Shown in pieces: positions 49,895 through 59,584 of a stretch of 64,000 bases of DNA. The notes beneath the pieces were generated by a model. That model searched no databases, was not told the DNA's origin, and worked only from the letters and a program-made list of their open reading frames with translations. Both the position numbers and the translations under genes were made by a program. Each line of letters opens with the position of its first letter. Positions within the stretch are counted from its first letter, which is position 1. The stretch spans positions 5,546,501 to 5,610,500 of the forward strand of contig NZ_JAOTIK010000001.1 of the NCBI RefSeq assembly GCF_030116705.1, given 5' to 3'. The DNA is from Streptomyces sp. ML-6. GTDB lineage: Bacteria; Actinomycetota; Actinomycetes; Streptomycetales; Streptomycetaceae.

Positions 49895-50644
49895 TCAGGC
49901 CCCCGCCCGGTGGAAGGCCCGGGCGCCCACCGCCACGGCCCCGGCCGCGAGGACGACCGCGACCAGCGCCCCGTACAGCATGTCCGCGGTGGCGTACGCG
50001 CCCACGTACGCGTCCCGCACCGCGTCCACGAGGTGACGCAGCGGGGTGAGGCGCGAGACGAGGTCCAGCCAGGCCGGCCCCAGGGTCATCGGCAGCATCA
50101 GGCCGGAGAGCAGCATCACCGGCATGGTGACCGCGTTGATGACGGGGCCGAACTCCTGCGGGGTCGGGACCTTCATGGCCAGCGCGTAGGACAGCGAGGC
50201 CAGCGCGACCGTCAGCAGTCCGACGAACGCGAAGCCGATCAGGACGCCGGGCAGCGGCGCGCGCAACCCCATGACCAGGGCGGCCAGCACCAGCAGCACC
50301 GCCTGGAACACGAAGAGCACGGCGTCCCGCAGGACCCGGCCCAGCAGCAGCGCCAGTCTGCTGACCGGAGTCACCCGCATCCGTTCCACCACTCCCGAGG
50401 ACTTCTCGACGATGATCGAGAATCCGGAGAACGAGGCGCCGAACAGGGCGAGTTGGAGCAGCAGCCCGGGGACCAGGACCTGCCAGGAGTCACCGGTCGA
50501 GCCGAGCGGCAGACCGCTCAGGAGCGGGCCGAAGAAGAGCAGGTACAGCAGCGGCATCAGGACGCCGAAGAGCATCTGGAAACGGGAGCGCAGGGTCTGC
50601 CGGGCGTACCGGCCGAAGACGAGCGCGGTGTCGTGCAGGAGCAT
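49895..50644 (-). CDS. ABC-2 type export permease (DrrB-like)
   Basis: 249 residues with six membrane segments, including MPLLYLLFFGPLLSGLPLG and the ABC-2 signature region MPVMLLSGLMLPMTLGPAWL followed by TPLRHLVDAVRDAYVG. It forms the membrane part of a drug or lipid exporter with the ATPase encoded 8 bp upstream. ATG 50644 is chosen by family alignment. Confidence 0.92.
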   Translation of the reverse strand: MLLHDTALVFGRYARQTLRSRFQMLFGVLMPLLYLLFFGPLLSGLPLGSTGDSWQVLVPGLLLQLALFGASFSGFSIIVEKSSGVVERMRVTPVSRLALLLGRVLRDAVLFVFQAVLLVLAALVMGLRAPLPGVLIGFAFVGLLTVALASLSYALAMKVPTPQEFGPVINAVTMPVMLLSGLMLPMTLGPAWLDLVSRLTPLRHLVDAVRDAYVGAYATADMLYGALVAVVLAAGAVAVGARAFHRAGA

Positions 50645-50652
50645 CGGCGGTC

Positions 50653-51435
<783 letters not shown>

Positions 51436-51506
51436 AGTGACCACAAAAACAGAGACACCCAAAAAATGCAACGACTCCAATTTTTCATCGGCTCAGGTCC
51501 GGCGCC
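51436..51506. promoter_or_regulatory. AT-rich divergent promoter/operator region
   Basis: The segment has A5-A6 tracts (CACAAAAACAG, CCCAAAAAATGC, AATTTTTC) that are rare in this genome. It probably contains the exporter promoter and TetR binding site, though no perfect palindrome is visible. Confidence 0.5.
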
Positions 51507-51512
51507 TACGAT
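51507..51512 (+). promoter_or_regulatory. -10 element TACGAT of a leaderless gene
   Basis: TACGAT is followed by six bases and ATG 51519; no Shine-Dalgarno sequence. Confidence 0.6.
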
Positions 51513-51518
51513 GGGGAA

Positions 51519-52160
51519 ATGACCGAGGGACTCAGGGAGCGCAAGAAGCGCCAGGCCAGGCAGCGCATCTCGGACCTCGCGACCGGGCTGTTCCTGGAGC
51601 GCGGCTTCGTGACGGTGACCGTCGCCGAGATCGCCGAGCTGGCGGACGTCTCCGTGAACACGGTGTACAACTACTTCCCCACCAAGGAGGACCTCTTCCT
51701 CGACCGGATGAAGGGCGTCACCCAGCGGGTGGCCCGGTTCGTCCGCGCCCGCGACAGGGGCGAGTCGGCGGCCGAGGCGGTCCTGCGGGAACTGCGGGCC
51801 CTGGTCGTCGCGGTCTCGCCGGAGCTCGGACTGATGGACGGCTTCGCCGACTTCATGCGGGTCATCGAGGAGGCGCCCACCCTCCAGGCCCGGCTCGCCC
51901 GGCTCCAGGGCGAGGTGCTGGACGCCGTCGTCACCACCCTGCGCGAGGAGACCGGCGCGGCGGCGGACGACCCGCTGCCGGGACTGGTCGGCGGTCAGCT
52001 CGCCTGGATCGAGGGGGCCCTGGTCGGCCGCATCAGCCAGGAGATGCTGGCCGGACGCAAGGCGGTCGAGGTCTCCCGCGACGCGCTCGTCCTGCTCGAC
52101 GAGATCGAGGAGCTCCTCGGCGAAAAGGTCCTCAACTACGCCCGGCGCGCCGCCGGATGA
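51519..52160 (+). CDS. TetR-family transcriptional regulator
   Basis: 213 residues. The N-terminal TetR helix-turn-helix is [20 protein letters not shown] at about residues 36-55; the C-terminal ligand domain is helical. It is divergent from and likely a repressor of the DrrAB-like exporter, as is usual for this layout. The transcript appears leaderless. Confidence 0.92.
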   Translation: MTEGLRERKKRQARQRISDLATGLFLERGFVTVTVAEIAELADVSVNTVYNYFPTKEDLFLDRMKGVTQRVARFVRARDRGESAAEAVLRELRALVVAVSPELGLMDGFADFMRVIEEAPTLQARLARLQGEVLDAVVTTLREETGAAADDPLPGLVGGQLAWIEGALVGRISQEMLAGRKAVEVSRDALVLLDEIEELLGEKVLNYARRAAG

Positions 52161-52325
52161 CGGATGCCGGTGTGATGTCCGTCATGTGAGACGTGACGCG
52201 CATCTCTTCGGGGCCCCAGCGCCCCTCACGGGTACTAATCTCCGCCGGAGAGCATGTGAACAACCGTTGAGGTCGGCCGTGCAGGGATCAGCTGCAGAGG
52301 CGAACAGAAACCAAGGGGTGCAGAC

Positions 52326-53174
52326 GTGGCCAGGAAGCTCGCCGTCATCGGAGCCGGACTCATGGGATCCGGCATCGCGCAGGTCTCCGCCCAGGCGGGC
52401 TGGGACGTGGTGCTGCGCGACGTCACCGACGAGGCCCTGACCCGCGGCCGCGACGGCATCAAGGCCTCGTACGACAAGTTCGTCTCCAAGGGCAAGCTGG
52501 CGGCGGACGACGCCGAGGCCGCGCTCGCCCGGATCACCACCACCACCGACCTCGACGCGGTCGCCGACGCGGACGTCGTCGTCGAGGCCGTCTTCGAGAA
52601 GCTGGAGGTCAAGCACGAGATCTTCCGGGCGCTCGACAAGATCGCCCGCGAGGACGCCGTGCTCGCCTCCAACACCTCCGCCATCCCGATCACCAAGATC
52701 GCGGCTGTGACGGAGCGCCCCGAGCGCGTCGTCGGCGTGCACTTCTTCTCGCCGGTCCCGATGATGCAGCTCTGCGAACTCGTGCGCGGCTACAAGACCA
52801 GCGACGAAACCCTCGCCACCGCGCGGGAGTTCGCCGAGTCCGTCGGCAAGACCTGTATCGTCGTCAACCGCGACGTCGCGGGCTTCGTCACCACCCGGCT
52901 GATCTCGGCTCTCGTCGTCGAGGCCGCCAAGCTGTACGAGTCGGGCGTCGCCTCGGCCGAGGACATCGACATCGCCTGCAAGCTGGGCTTCGGCCACGCC
53001 ATGGGCCCGCTCGCCACGGCGGACCTGACCGGCGTCGACATCCTGCTGCACGCCACGAGCAACATCTACACCGAGTCCCAGGACGAGAAGTTCGCCGCAC
53101 CGGAGCTGATGCGCCGGATGGTGGACGCAGGTGACATCGGCCGCAAGAGCGGGCAGGGCTTCTACACGTACTGA
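52326..53174 (+). CDS. 3-hydroxybutyryl-CoA dehydrogenase
   Basis: NAD(P)-dependent enzyme interconverting acetoacetyl-CoA and 3-hydroxybutyryl-CoA. 282 residues: Rossmann motif GAGLMGSGIAQVSA, catalytic ASNTSAIPI and GVHFFSPVPMMQLCELV with the essential His, then the C-terminal dimer domain with GFGHAMGPLATADL. GTG 52326 follows AAGGGGTG. Upstream TAATCT near 52235 is a -10 candidate. Confidence 0.96.
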   Translation: MARKLAVIGAGLMGSGIAQVSAQAGWDVVLRDVTDEALTRGRDGIKASYDKFVSKGKLAADDAEAALARITTTTDLDAVADADVVVEAVFEKLEVKHEIFRALDKIAREDAVLASNTSAIPITKIAAVTERPERVVGVHFFSPVPMMQLCELVRGYKTSDETLATAREFAESVGKTCIVVNRDVAGFVTTRLISALVVEAAKLYESGVASAEDIDIACKLGFGHAMGPLATADLTGVDILLHATSNIYTESQDEKFAAPELMRRMVDAGDIGRKSGQGFYTY

Positions 53175-53185
53175 TCGTTTTCGGT

Positions 53186-53224
53186 CCCCCGGGCGCCCGA
53201 TCCGCCGTCGATCGGGCCCGGGGG
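53186..53224 (+). terminator. Hairpin after 3-hydroxybutyryl-CoA dehydrogenase gene
   Basis: GCCCGATC pairs with GATCGGGC, extended by CCCCCGGG with CCGGGGG across a small bulge. Confidence 0.75.
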
Positions 53225-53408
53225 CCCGGGGGGCGTCTTCCGGAGACCGCGGATCCACACGGATCCTGGCCGGGCCTTGGTCACTCCACAGAGTGAATTC
53301 GGTATCGGTTCGCTTACAGACGGCAACCTCTCCGTCTCCGCCGCAGTCAGTTGGGGAGAGACGGAACAGACAGACGAACCTTGCTACGGAGCATTCCGGG
53401 GAGCACAT

Positions 53409-53732
53409 ATGCACATCAGGGGCGACCACGCCGAGCTGGTCGTCGGGGGCCGCCTCGATGTCCGAAGCGCGGCGGACGCCCGTACGGCCCTGCACTCGGC
53501 CCTCGACGACGGAGTCGGCGACCTGGTGCTCGACCTGACCGAGCTGGATTCCTGGGACGCCACCGGCCTCGGCGTCATCATGGGCGCACACCGCCGCGCC
53601 GGACGCGCCGGCCGCCGACTGGTGCTCCGCGGCGTGCCGCCGCAGATGCAGCGCCTGCTGGTGGCAACCCGGCTGCATCGCATTCTGGCCATCGAGGGCG
53701 GAATCGCTGCGGACTCGCTGCCGCGCGTGTAG
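53409..53732 (+). CDS. STAS-domain (anti-sigma factor antagonist-like) protein
   Basis: 107 residues, one STAS domain: HAELVVGGRLDVRSAADAR, then VLDLTELDSWDATGLGVIMG. The phospho-acceptor loop that reads D-S-S-G in SpoIIAA reads D-A-T-G here, leaving Thr as the only candidate acceptor. ATG 53409 has GGGGAG upstream. Its last codons form part of a 28-bp repeat that continues past the stop. The partner kinase or sigma factor is not in the window. Confidence 0.88.
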   Translation: MHIRGDHAELVVGGRLDVRSAADARTALHSALDDGVGDLVLDLTELDSWDATGLGVIMGAHRRAGRAGRRLVLRGVPPQMQRLLVATRLHRILAIEGGIAADSLPRV

Positions 53733-53794
53733 GACCTGCCCCCAGGTCCGCGTTGCGCGTGCAGGACCCCCGGGTTCGCGTTGCGCGTGCAGGA
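53723..53794. repeat. Tandem 28-bp repeat including the 3' end of the STAS gene
   Basis: GCGTTGCGCGTGCAGGA occurs at 53750-53766 and again at 53778-53794. A degenerate copy at 53723-53736 contains the STAS stop codon (CGCGCGTGTAGGACC). Confidence 0.7.
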
Positions 53795-54193
53795 GCCCCG
53801 GGCCCGCGTCGGACGTCGTGTTCACTGTCGCGCGCGGTGGGCCCGCGCCGGTTCACCGTTCTGCGGGGTGGGCCCGCGCCCGGACGGTCCTGTCCGCCGC
53901 CGCGCACCCGGTGCGCGCCGAGCCGGTGCCGTTGTGGCGGTTCTGCGCACGGCCGTACGGTCCCGGTGGCGCTCCCGGCCCGGAACCGTTGCGAACGAAA
54001 GCGTGCAATCCGCATGAGAGCGCGCGCTTCGGGCGGCGCCACCCCCCGACTGTGCGGGGACCCCTGCCGACGGTCTAGGGTTCGGCCGTCCGCCGATTGA
54101 CGAACCCACCCGGCGGAAACCGGACCGGAAACGACAGCGGGGCGTGCGAGGCCGGAGGGGCAATCGTGCGCGACGCGTCTGGGGGCTTTGACG
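53733..54193. other. 461-bp gap between STAS gene and membrane ATPase gene
   Basis: Holds the 28-bp repeats and low-complexity GC sequence, then TAGGGT near 54077 as a -10 candidate for the ATPase gene. A GTG with a strong ribosome binding site at 54166 opens a small overlapping ORF (see 54166-54252). Confidence 0.6.
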
Positions 54194-54252
54194 ATGGACC
54201 CGACACACCGGGAGCCGGAAGAGTTCGGCCGGGACGACGACGGGCCCGGTGA
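54166..54252 (+). CDS. Possible 28-codon upstream ORF
   Basis: GTG 54166 follows GGAGGGG at ideal spacing, a better site than that of the main ORF. It encodes VRDASGGFDDGPDTPGAG and ends at TGA 54250-54252, overlapping the first codons of the membrane ATPase gene in another frame. It may be a regulatory upstream ORF or a trace of a frameshifted original start. Confidence 0.4.
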   Translation: MRDASGGFDDGPDTPGAGRVRPGRRRAR

Positions 54253-56713
54253 CGGACCGGACCGCGGCCGTTCCCCCGGCCCCCGGCCCCGTTCGGCCAA
54301 GGGCGCCCCCAAGGGGCCGGATTTCGGTCGGCAAACGCCGCAACAGGCGCGCTTCGTCCGCCTCATATCGGGCGAGTACCTCCTCACCGTCAACCCGGTC
54401 GACGGCAGCGAGGTCGAACTGTGCCCGCCGGGTGAGCAACCCGCCGCCCCGGTCCGGCGCACCGCAGCCGGGCGCGCCGACCACGAGCGCGCCCTCGCCC
54501 CGCCCGTGCCGCCGGGACCGCCCGCCCCGCAGCTCCCGCTCCTGGAACGCGCCGAGGAACGCGAACGACTGGTGCGCCTGCTGTCCAGGGGCCGTTCGGT
54601 GCGGCTCACCGGACCGGCCGGATCGGGCCGCACGGCCCTGCTGGACGCCGTCGCCGCCGACTGCGCGGCCCTCGCACCGGACGGAGTGGTACGGCTCTCC
54701 GGCTACCGGAGGACCGTCACCGACCTGCTGTACGGGCTCTTCGACGCCGTGAACGAGGCACCGCTGTACCGCCCCGACCGGGCCGCCCTGCTCGAAGAGG
54801 TCCGGCGCATCGGCGCCGTCGTCCTGCTCGACGACCTGGAGTTCGGCGGGGCCGCGCTGGAGGAGCTGCTCGACGCCACCCCCGAGTGCGCCTTCCTGTT
54901 CGCGACGGCTCCGGACGCCGCCGCGGCCGGTGCGGACCCGTACCTCGAAGAGGTCCTCCTCGCCGGTCTCGGCCGCGACGCCTCGATCGAGCTGCTGGAG
55001 CAGGTCGTCGAACGTCCCCTCACCGAGGAGGAGCGGAACTGGGCGGGCGACCTCTGGTTCGAGTCCGAGGGGCTGCCGCTGCGCTTCGTCCAGGCGGGCG
55101 CCCTGCTGCGCCGGCGCGACCTGCCGGGCGCCGCCCCCGGGGCGCACGACGCGCACGGGCCCGGGGACCGGCCCGCGGGCCCGCCCTTCGGGCAGGACGG
55201 GGCCGGGGACCGCGTACCGCTGCCCGGCCCCGGTGAGGCCGCGGCCCCCGCCGCCCTGCTCGCCGCAGGGCTCAGCGAACCGGCCCGCGACACCCTGCGC
55301 TTCGCCGTGGCGCTCGGCGGCGAGGTGCCGCACCAGGCCCATCTGCCGGCGCTCGTCGGCGACACCCACGCGGACGCCGCGCTCGGCGAGCTGGCCGGCT
55401 GCGGACTGCTCTCCCCGGCCGGCCCCCGCTACCGGCTGGCCGCCGGGGTCGTCGCCCAGCTGGAGGCCGCCGGATACGGCGAGGACGCCACCGACCGGGC
55501 CCGGACCGCGGCCCAGCATTACGCCTGGTGGGCCGGACACCCCTCCGTCACCCCCGAGCGGGCGGCGGCCGAGGCCGACGCCGTCCTCGCGGCGATGGCC
55601 CAGCTGGTGCCCGGCGACGGCGCGGGACAGACCAGCGCGGCCGTCCTGCTGGCCCGCAGCGCCGCCCCGGCCTTCGCGGCGGGACTGCACTGGGGAGCCT
55701 GGGAGCGGGCGCTGCGGATCGGCCAGGAGGCGGCCAGGATCGCCGGGGAGGTCGCCGAGGAGGCGTACTTCCACCACGAACTGGGCATCCTCGCGCTCCT
55801 CTCCGGCAACCCGGACCGGGCCCGCACCGAGCTGGAGACCTCGATCGGCATGCGCGGGGCGCTCGCCGACAAGCCGGGCGCGGTGGCCGGGCGGCGCGCG
55901 CTCGCCCTGGTCGCCGACCGTTCCGGCGGACCGCTGCCCGGCGTCCTCACGCAGGTGGGCGAGGACGTGCCGTTCGCGGAACCGGTGGAACAGGCCCCGT
56001 CCGCCCGCCCGATGACGGCCACGACGCAGCCGCTGTCGACGGCGCGCCCGGACGAGGGCCCCGCCACGGTGATGACGGCGCGGCGGAGCGCCCCCGCGAC
56101 CGTGGCCACGCCCGCCGCGCGGGGCGGCCGGCTCTCGGTGCTGGGCTTCGCCCGGCGCAACCTGGTCGCGACGGCCGCGGGTGTGCTCCTGGCCGGTGTG
56201 CTCGGCACCGTCGTGGTGCTGGGCATGACCTCCGGCGGCGACGACGTACCGGGGAACCGGGGCGTCACGAGCGAGCAGTCGCCCGGCGAGCAGGACGACG
56301 GCACGGAGGAGGACCCGGCCGGCGACCCGGCGGACGATTCGACCCCCGGCTCCACCACCTCCGGCGGCGGGGTGACGCCCGGCCCGTCGGGCAGCGAGAT
56401 CACGCCGAGCGGGAGCGGCTCGCCGTCCACCGGACCGACGGGGCCGAGCGACACCCCGTCCTCGGACCGGCCCACCAGCGACAAACCGTCCTCGGACCGG
56501 CCGACCCAGTCGTCGAGCCCCACCGACTCCTCCAGCCCGACGACGCCGGAGAGCCCCAGCCCGTCCGACACGGAGACCGAGAGCCCGGAACCGACCGAAA
56601 CGCCCACCGAACCCGAGCCGGGCTCGCCCGACACCTCCGACTCGGCGAGCGGACCTTCCTCCTCGTCCTCGGCCGCGGCGGCGGGCCCGGACGGCGGCCC
56701 GGTGGCGGCCTGA
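54194..56713 (+). CDS. Membrane-anchored STAND-like ATPase with Ser/Thr/Pro-rich tail
   Basis: 839 residues. A disordered acidic N-terminus is followed by RFVRLISGEYLLTVNPVDG, then a P-loop ATPase at about residues 120-300 with Walker A GPAGSGRTALLDAV and Walker B VVLLDDLEF. Helical TPR-like repeats (about 350-590) precede one membrane helix (NLVATAAGVLLAGVLGTVVV, about 655-675). The last 150 residues are a Ser/Thr/Pro/Glu-rich, mucin-like tail, predicted outside the cell. It resembles LuxR- or STAND-type ATPases without a DNA-binding domain. ATG 54194 has GGGGG nine bases upstream. The function is unknown. Confidence 0.85.
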   Translation: MDPTHREPEEFGRDDDGPGDGPDRGRSPGPRPRSAKGAPKGPDFGRQTPQQARFVRLISGEYLLTVNPVDGSEVELCPPGEQPAAPVRRTAAGRADHERALAPPVPPGPPAPQLPLLERAEERERLVRLLSRGRSVRLTGPAGSGRTALLDAVAADCAALAPDGVVRLSGYRRTVTDLLYGLFDAVNEAPLYRPDRAALLEEVRRIGAVVLLDDLEFGGAALEELLDATPECAFLFATAPDAAAAGADPYLEEVLLAGLGRDASIELLEQVVERPLTEEERNWAGDLWFESEGLPLRFVQAGALLRRRDLPGAAPGAHDAHGPGDRPAGPPFGQDGAGDRVPLPGPGEAAAPAALLAAGLSEPARDTLRFAVALGGEVPHQAHLPALVGDTHADAALGELAGCGLLSPAGPRYRLAAGVVAQLEAAGYGEDATDRARTAAQHYAWWAGHPSVTPERAAAEADAVLAAMAQLVPGDGAGQTSAAVLLARSAAPAFAAGLHWGAWERALRIGQEAARIAGEVAEEAYFHHELGILALLSGNPDRARTELETSIGMRGALADKPGAVAGRRALALVADRSGGPLPGVLTQVGEDVPFAEPVEQAPSARPMTATTQPLSTARPDEGPATVMTARRSAPATVATPAARGGRLSVLGFARRNLVATAAGVLLAGVLGTVVVLGMTSGGDDVPGNRGVTSEQSPGEQDDGTEEDPAGDPADDSTPGSTTSGGGVTPGPSGSEITPSGSGSPSTGPTGPSDTPSSDRPTSDKPSSDRPTQSSSPTDSSSPTTPESPSPSDTETESPEPTETPTEPEPGSPDTSDSASGPSSSSSAAAAGPDGGPVAA

Positions 56714-56730
56714 ACCCGCCCCGGAACGGA

Positions 56731-56765
56731 CGGACGCCGGACGCGATGCACACGTCCGGCGTCCG
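56731..56765. terminator. 13-bp perfect hairpin between convergent genes
   Basis: CGGACGCCGGACG (56731-56743) pairs with CGTCCGGCGTCCG (56753-56765). It lies between the membrane ATPase and nucS. Confidence 0.85.
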
Positions 56766-56797
56766 GGGGAACTGGTGGGGGAGGGGAACCGGCGGGG

Positions 56798-57469
56798 TCA
56801 GAACAGCCGCAGCTTGTCGTCCTCGATGCCGCGCAGCGCGTCGTAGTCCAGGACGACGCAGTCGATCCCGCGGTCCGTCGCCAGCACCCGGGCCTGCGGC
56901 TTGATCTCCTGGGCCGCGAAGACGCCCTTCACCGGGGCGAGATGGGGATCGCGGTTGAGCAGCTCCAGGTAACGGGTCAGCTGCTCCACGCCGTCGATGT
57001 CCCCGCGCCGCTTCAGCTCCACGGCGACGGTCCCCCCGTCGGCGTCCCGGCACAGGATGTCCACCGGCCCGATGGCGGTGAAGTACTCACGACGGATCAG
57101 GGTGTAGCCCTCGCCGAGGGTCTCGATCCGGTCGGCGAGGAGTTCCTGCAGGTGCGCTTCGACGCCGTCCTTGATGAGACCCGGGTCGACGCCCAGTTCG
57201 TGGGACGAGTCGTGGAGGATCTCCTCCATCGTGATGATGAGTTTCTCGCCCGCCTTGTTCACCACGGTCCAGACGTCCGCGGTGTCGCCGGTGCCCTCCT
57301 TCAGGGTGCAGGGCGGTGACATCCAGTTGAGGGGTTTGTACGCCCTGTCGTCGGCGTGGATCGACACGCTCCCGTCCGCCTTCACCAGGATCAGACGGGG
57401 AGCGGAGGGCAGGTGGGCCGTGAGCCGGCCGGCGTAGTCCACGGAACAGCGGGCGATGACGAGACGCAT
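56798..57469 (-). CDS. nucS: Mismatch-specific endonuclease NucS (EndoMS)
   Basis: Cuts both strands at certain mismatches; it is the key enzyme of non-canonical mismatch repair in actinobacteria, which lack MutS-MutL. 223 residues: N-terminal beta domain ([20 protein letters not shown]) and C-terminal nuclease with [13 protein letters not shown] and [20 protein letters not shown], the PD-(D/E)xK-type catalytic residues. The last residues EDDKLRLF match the sliding-clamp-binding tail seen in actinobacterial NucS. ATG 57469 has no Shine-Dalgarno sequence; TAGCGT ends eight bases upstream. Confidence 0.95.
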   Translation of the reverse strand: MRLVIARCSVDYAGRLTAHLPSAPRLILVKADGSVSIHADDRAYKPLNWMSPPCTLKEGTGDTADVWTVVNKAGEKLIITMEEILHDSSHELGVDPGLIKDGVEAHLQELLADRIETLGEGYTLIRREYFTAIGPVDILCRDADGGTVAVELKRRGDIDGVEQLTRYLELLNRDPHLAPVKGVFAAQEIKPQARVLATDRGIDCVVLDYDALRGIEDDKLRLF

Positions 57470-57740
57470 GGTCGGCAACGCTACTCGACGAGGGGCGCTC
57501 CACGCGATTCTCCCCCATCACCCCCGTCCCTCCGCCCCCACGTTGACGGGCCCCGCCGGGGCTTGCCCCTCTTTGGACCCGTTCGTCGATGGCCGGTTGT
57601 GTTCCCAATCTCCTGGTGCGGCCAGGACCGCCCCCGTACCGTGTAAGCAGGAGGTCGCCGTCCGTGTACGCTGCGTCGCCGCCCTCCTTCCCTGCCCGTA
57701 AGGCCCCGGCCAAGGCGTCGGGGTCGCGAGAGGAGAACCC

Positions 57741-58133
57741 ATGTCGCTCGACGTCTCACCGGCGCTGTTGGAACAGGCCGAGCGAGGCGAGGTCGACGAA
57801 GCGGACTTCGTCGACTGCGTCCGGACCTCCCTGCCCTACGCATGGGAGATGATCAGCTCTCTGGTGGCCCAGCTGAAGGTGGACGGCGGAGAGTTCGCCG
57901 ACAACCAGACGCCCCCGCCGGACGAGCAGGCACGTGGCCAGCTGCTGCGCGCGCTCGCGAGTGATGCGATCCGCGGCACGCTCCAAAGGCACTTCGGGGT
58001 GCGCCTGGCCTTCCAGAACTGCCACCGCGTCGCGGTGTTCCCGCTGGACGCCTCGGCCGACGAGCGGCTGGCCCGCTTCACCTCGGTGCGGGGGCAATTG
58101 CTCAACCAGTCACCCCAACTGCGGGACTGCTAG
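57741..58133 (+). CDS. Conserved hypothetical protein (SCO5389-like)
   Basis: 130-residue soluble protein with a strong GAGAGGAG site before ATG 57741. Helical N-terminal half (ALLEQAERGEVDEADFVDCV, LPYAWEMISSLVAQL), then a region QRHFGVRLAFQNCHRVAVFP. No catalytic motif is recognised. It is single-copy and well conserved among streptomycetes as far as I recall; function unknown. Confidence 0.85.
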   Translation: MSLDVSPALLEQAERGEVDEADFVDCVRTSLPYAWEMISSLVAQLKVDGGEFADNQTPPPDEQARGQLLRALASDAIRGTLQRHFGVRLAFQNCHRVAVFPLDASADERLARFTSVRGQLLNQSPQLRDC

Positions 58134-58141
58134 CCCGTGTT

Positions 58142-58203
58142 GCGGAAGCCCCGTCGGGCCGGACGTCACCGGCCCGCCCGTGGGCGGACGACGTCGCTTC
58201 CGC
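58142..58203. terminator. Inverted repeat GCGGAAGC...GCTTCCGC between convergent genes
   Basis: 8-bp perfect arms (58142-58149, 58196-58203) enclose further GC-rich inverted pairs (GGGCC with GGCCC). Confidence 0.6.
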
Positions 58204-58332
58204 GGCACGCCCCGGGGCCCGTCCGGCCGGGCGCGGCCGTGCGGGACCCGAACGCTCCCGCCGCCGTCCCGGACCGGAGGGGCCCCGGCCGGCCGGCTCC
58301 GGAACGGGGGCGCCCGGGTTCCCGGCGGGGCG

Positions 58333-59373
58333 TCATGTGAGCAACGGGAGCACTTCGGTGCCCAGCCGCGCCACGTTCTCCTCGGTGGCCGCCAGATCCC
58401 CCGAGCCCTCCGCCAGGAGGGCGAAGCGGGTGATGCCCGTCCGCTCGGCGGTGGCGGCGAGCCGGTCGGCGGCGAGCCGGGGCGGGCCCACCGGATGGAG
58501 GCCGCACAGGAATTCCGTGTACGCGACCGGATCGCGCATCACCCGGTGCCGTCCGTCCACCGTCACATGGGCGTCCAGTCCCTGGCGCAGCCAGCCGGGC
58601 ATCGTCTTCACGAGCCTCTCCACGGCGTCCTCGTGCCGGTCGGCGATCTGGACCACCCCGGCGCAGACGTGCCCGGCGGCGCGGACGCTCTCGGGCGAAC
58701 GGCCCGCGGCGAGGGCCGTGGAGCGCCACAGGGCGACCATGTCGGCCTTCTCCTCGTCCCCGCAGTGCATCCCGAGCAGCATCGGCAGCCCGTTCTCCGC
58801 CGCGAGCCGCACCGTCTTCGGCGAGGTGCACGCGACGACCACCTCGGGACCGCCGAGTCCTTCGCCGTCCTCGCCGACCAGTTCGTCGGCCCGGGGGACC
58901 ACCGCGACCTCGCGGAAGCCGTACCGCTCCCCGCGCCCCGCCACCCGCGGCTCGCGCAGCCAGTCGAGCAGCAGCCCCAGGGACTCCGGGAAGCCCTTCT
59001 CGTACGCCGCCAGGCCGCTCCCGAACACCTCCAGGTCGACCCACGGCCCGCCCCGGCCGACGCCGAGCGTGAACCGGCCGCCGCTGGTGAGGTGGAGCAG
59101 CGCGGCCTGCTCGCCGAGCGCGACCGGGTGCTGGGTGGGCAGCACGCTGACCGCCGTGCCCACCCGGATCCTGCGGGTCCGGCCGAGCAGCAGCGCGGCC
59201 AGGGTGACCGCGGACGGGCAGACCCCGTACGGCACGAAGTGATGTTCCGCCAGCCAGACCGAGTCGAGCCCGGATTCCTCCGCGACCTCGGCGGACCGGA
59301 CCGCGCGGTGCAGCGCCTCCACCGGTCCCTGCCCCGGAAACTGGGCTGCCAGTACGAACGTTCCCACACGCAT
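58333..59373 (-). CDS. LLM-class flavin-dependent oxidoreductase
   Basis: 346-residue TIM-barrel protein of the bacterial luciferase-like monooxygenase family, using F420 or FMN. Motifs: DSVWLAEHHFVPYG, SVLPTQHPVALGEQAALL, SGGRFTLGVGRGGPW. The specific substrate cannot be inferred. ATG 59373 lies nine bases after AAGGAGG; an upstream in-frame TTG (59379) is too close to the site. Confidence 0.93.
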   Translation of the reverse strand: MRVGTFVLAAQFPGQGPVEALHRAVRSAEVAEESGLDSVWLAEHHFVPYGVCPSAVTLAALLLGRTRRIRVGTAVSVLPTQHPVALGEQAALLHLTSGGRFTLGVGRGGPWVDLEVFGSGLAAYEKGFPESLGLLLDWLREPRVAGRGERYGFREVAVVPRADELVGEDGEGLGGPEVVVACTSPKTVRLAAENGLPMLLGMHCGDEEKADMVALWRSTALAAGRSPESVRAAGHVCAGVVQIADRHEDAVERLVKTMPGWLRQGLDAHVTVDGRHRVMRDPVAYTEFLCGLHPVGPPRLAADRLAATAERTGITRFALLAEGSGDLAATEENVARLGTEVLPLLT

Positions 59374-59584
59374 CGCCAATTGCCTCCTTGCGGCCGACGC
59401 GGCTCTCCCCTACAGGCGACAACGCCTGACACGTGCCAAGGGCACGGGCCGGAGGCAAGTTGTTGCGATTTTCCGGTAACCCACCCCCCGGGGAGTGACG
59501 CCCCGGAGGGCGCCGGACCCCGGCATCGGCCGAATGGCCCTACGCTTGGGCGGGAACTGCCCGGCCTGTTTTGTGAGGTGTCAC

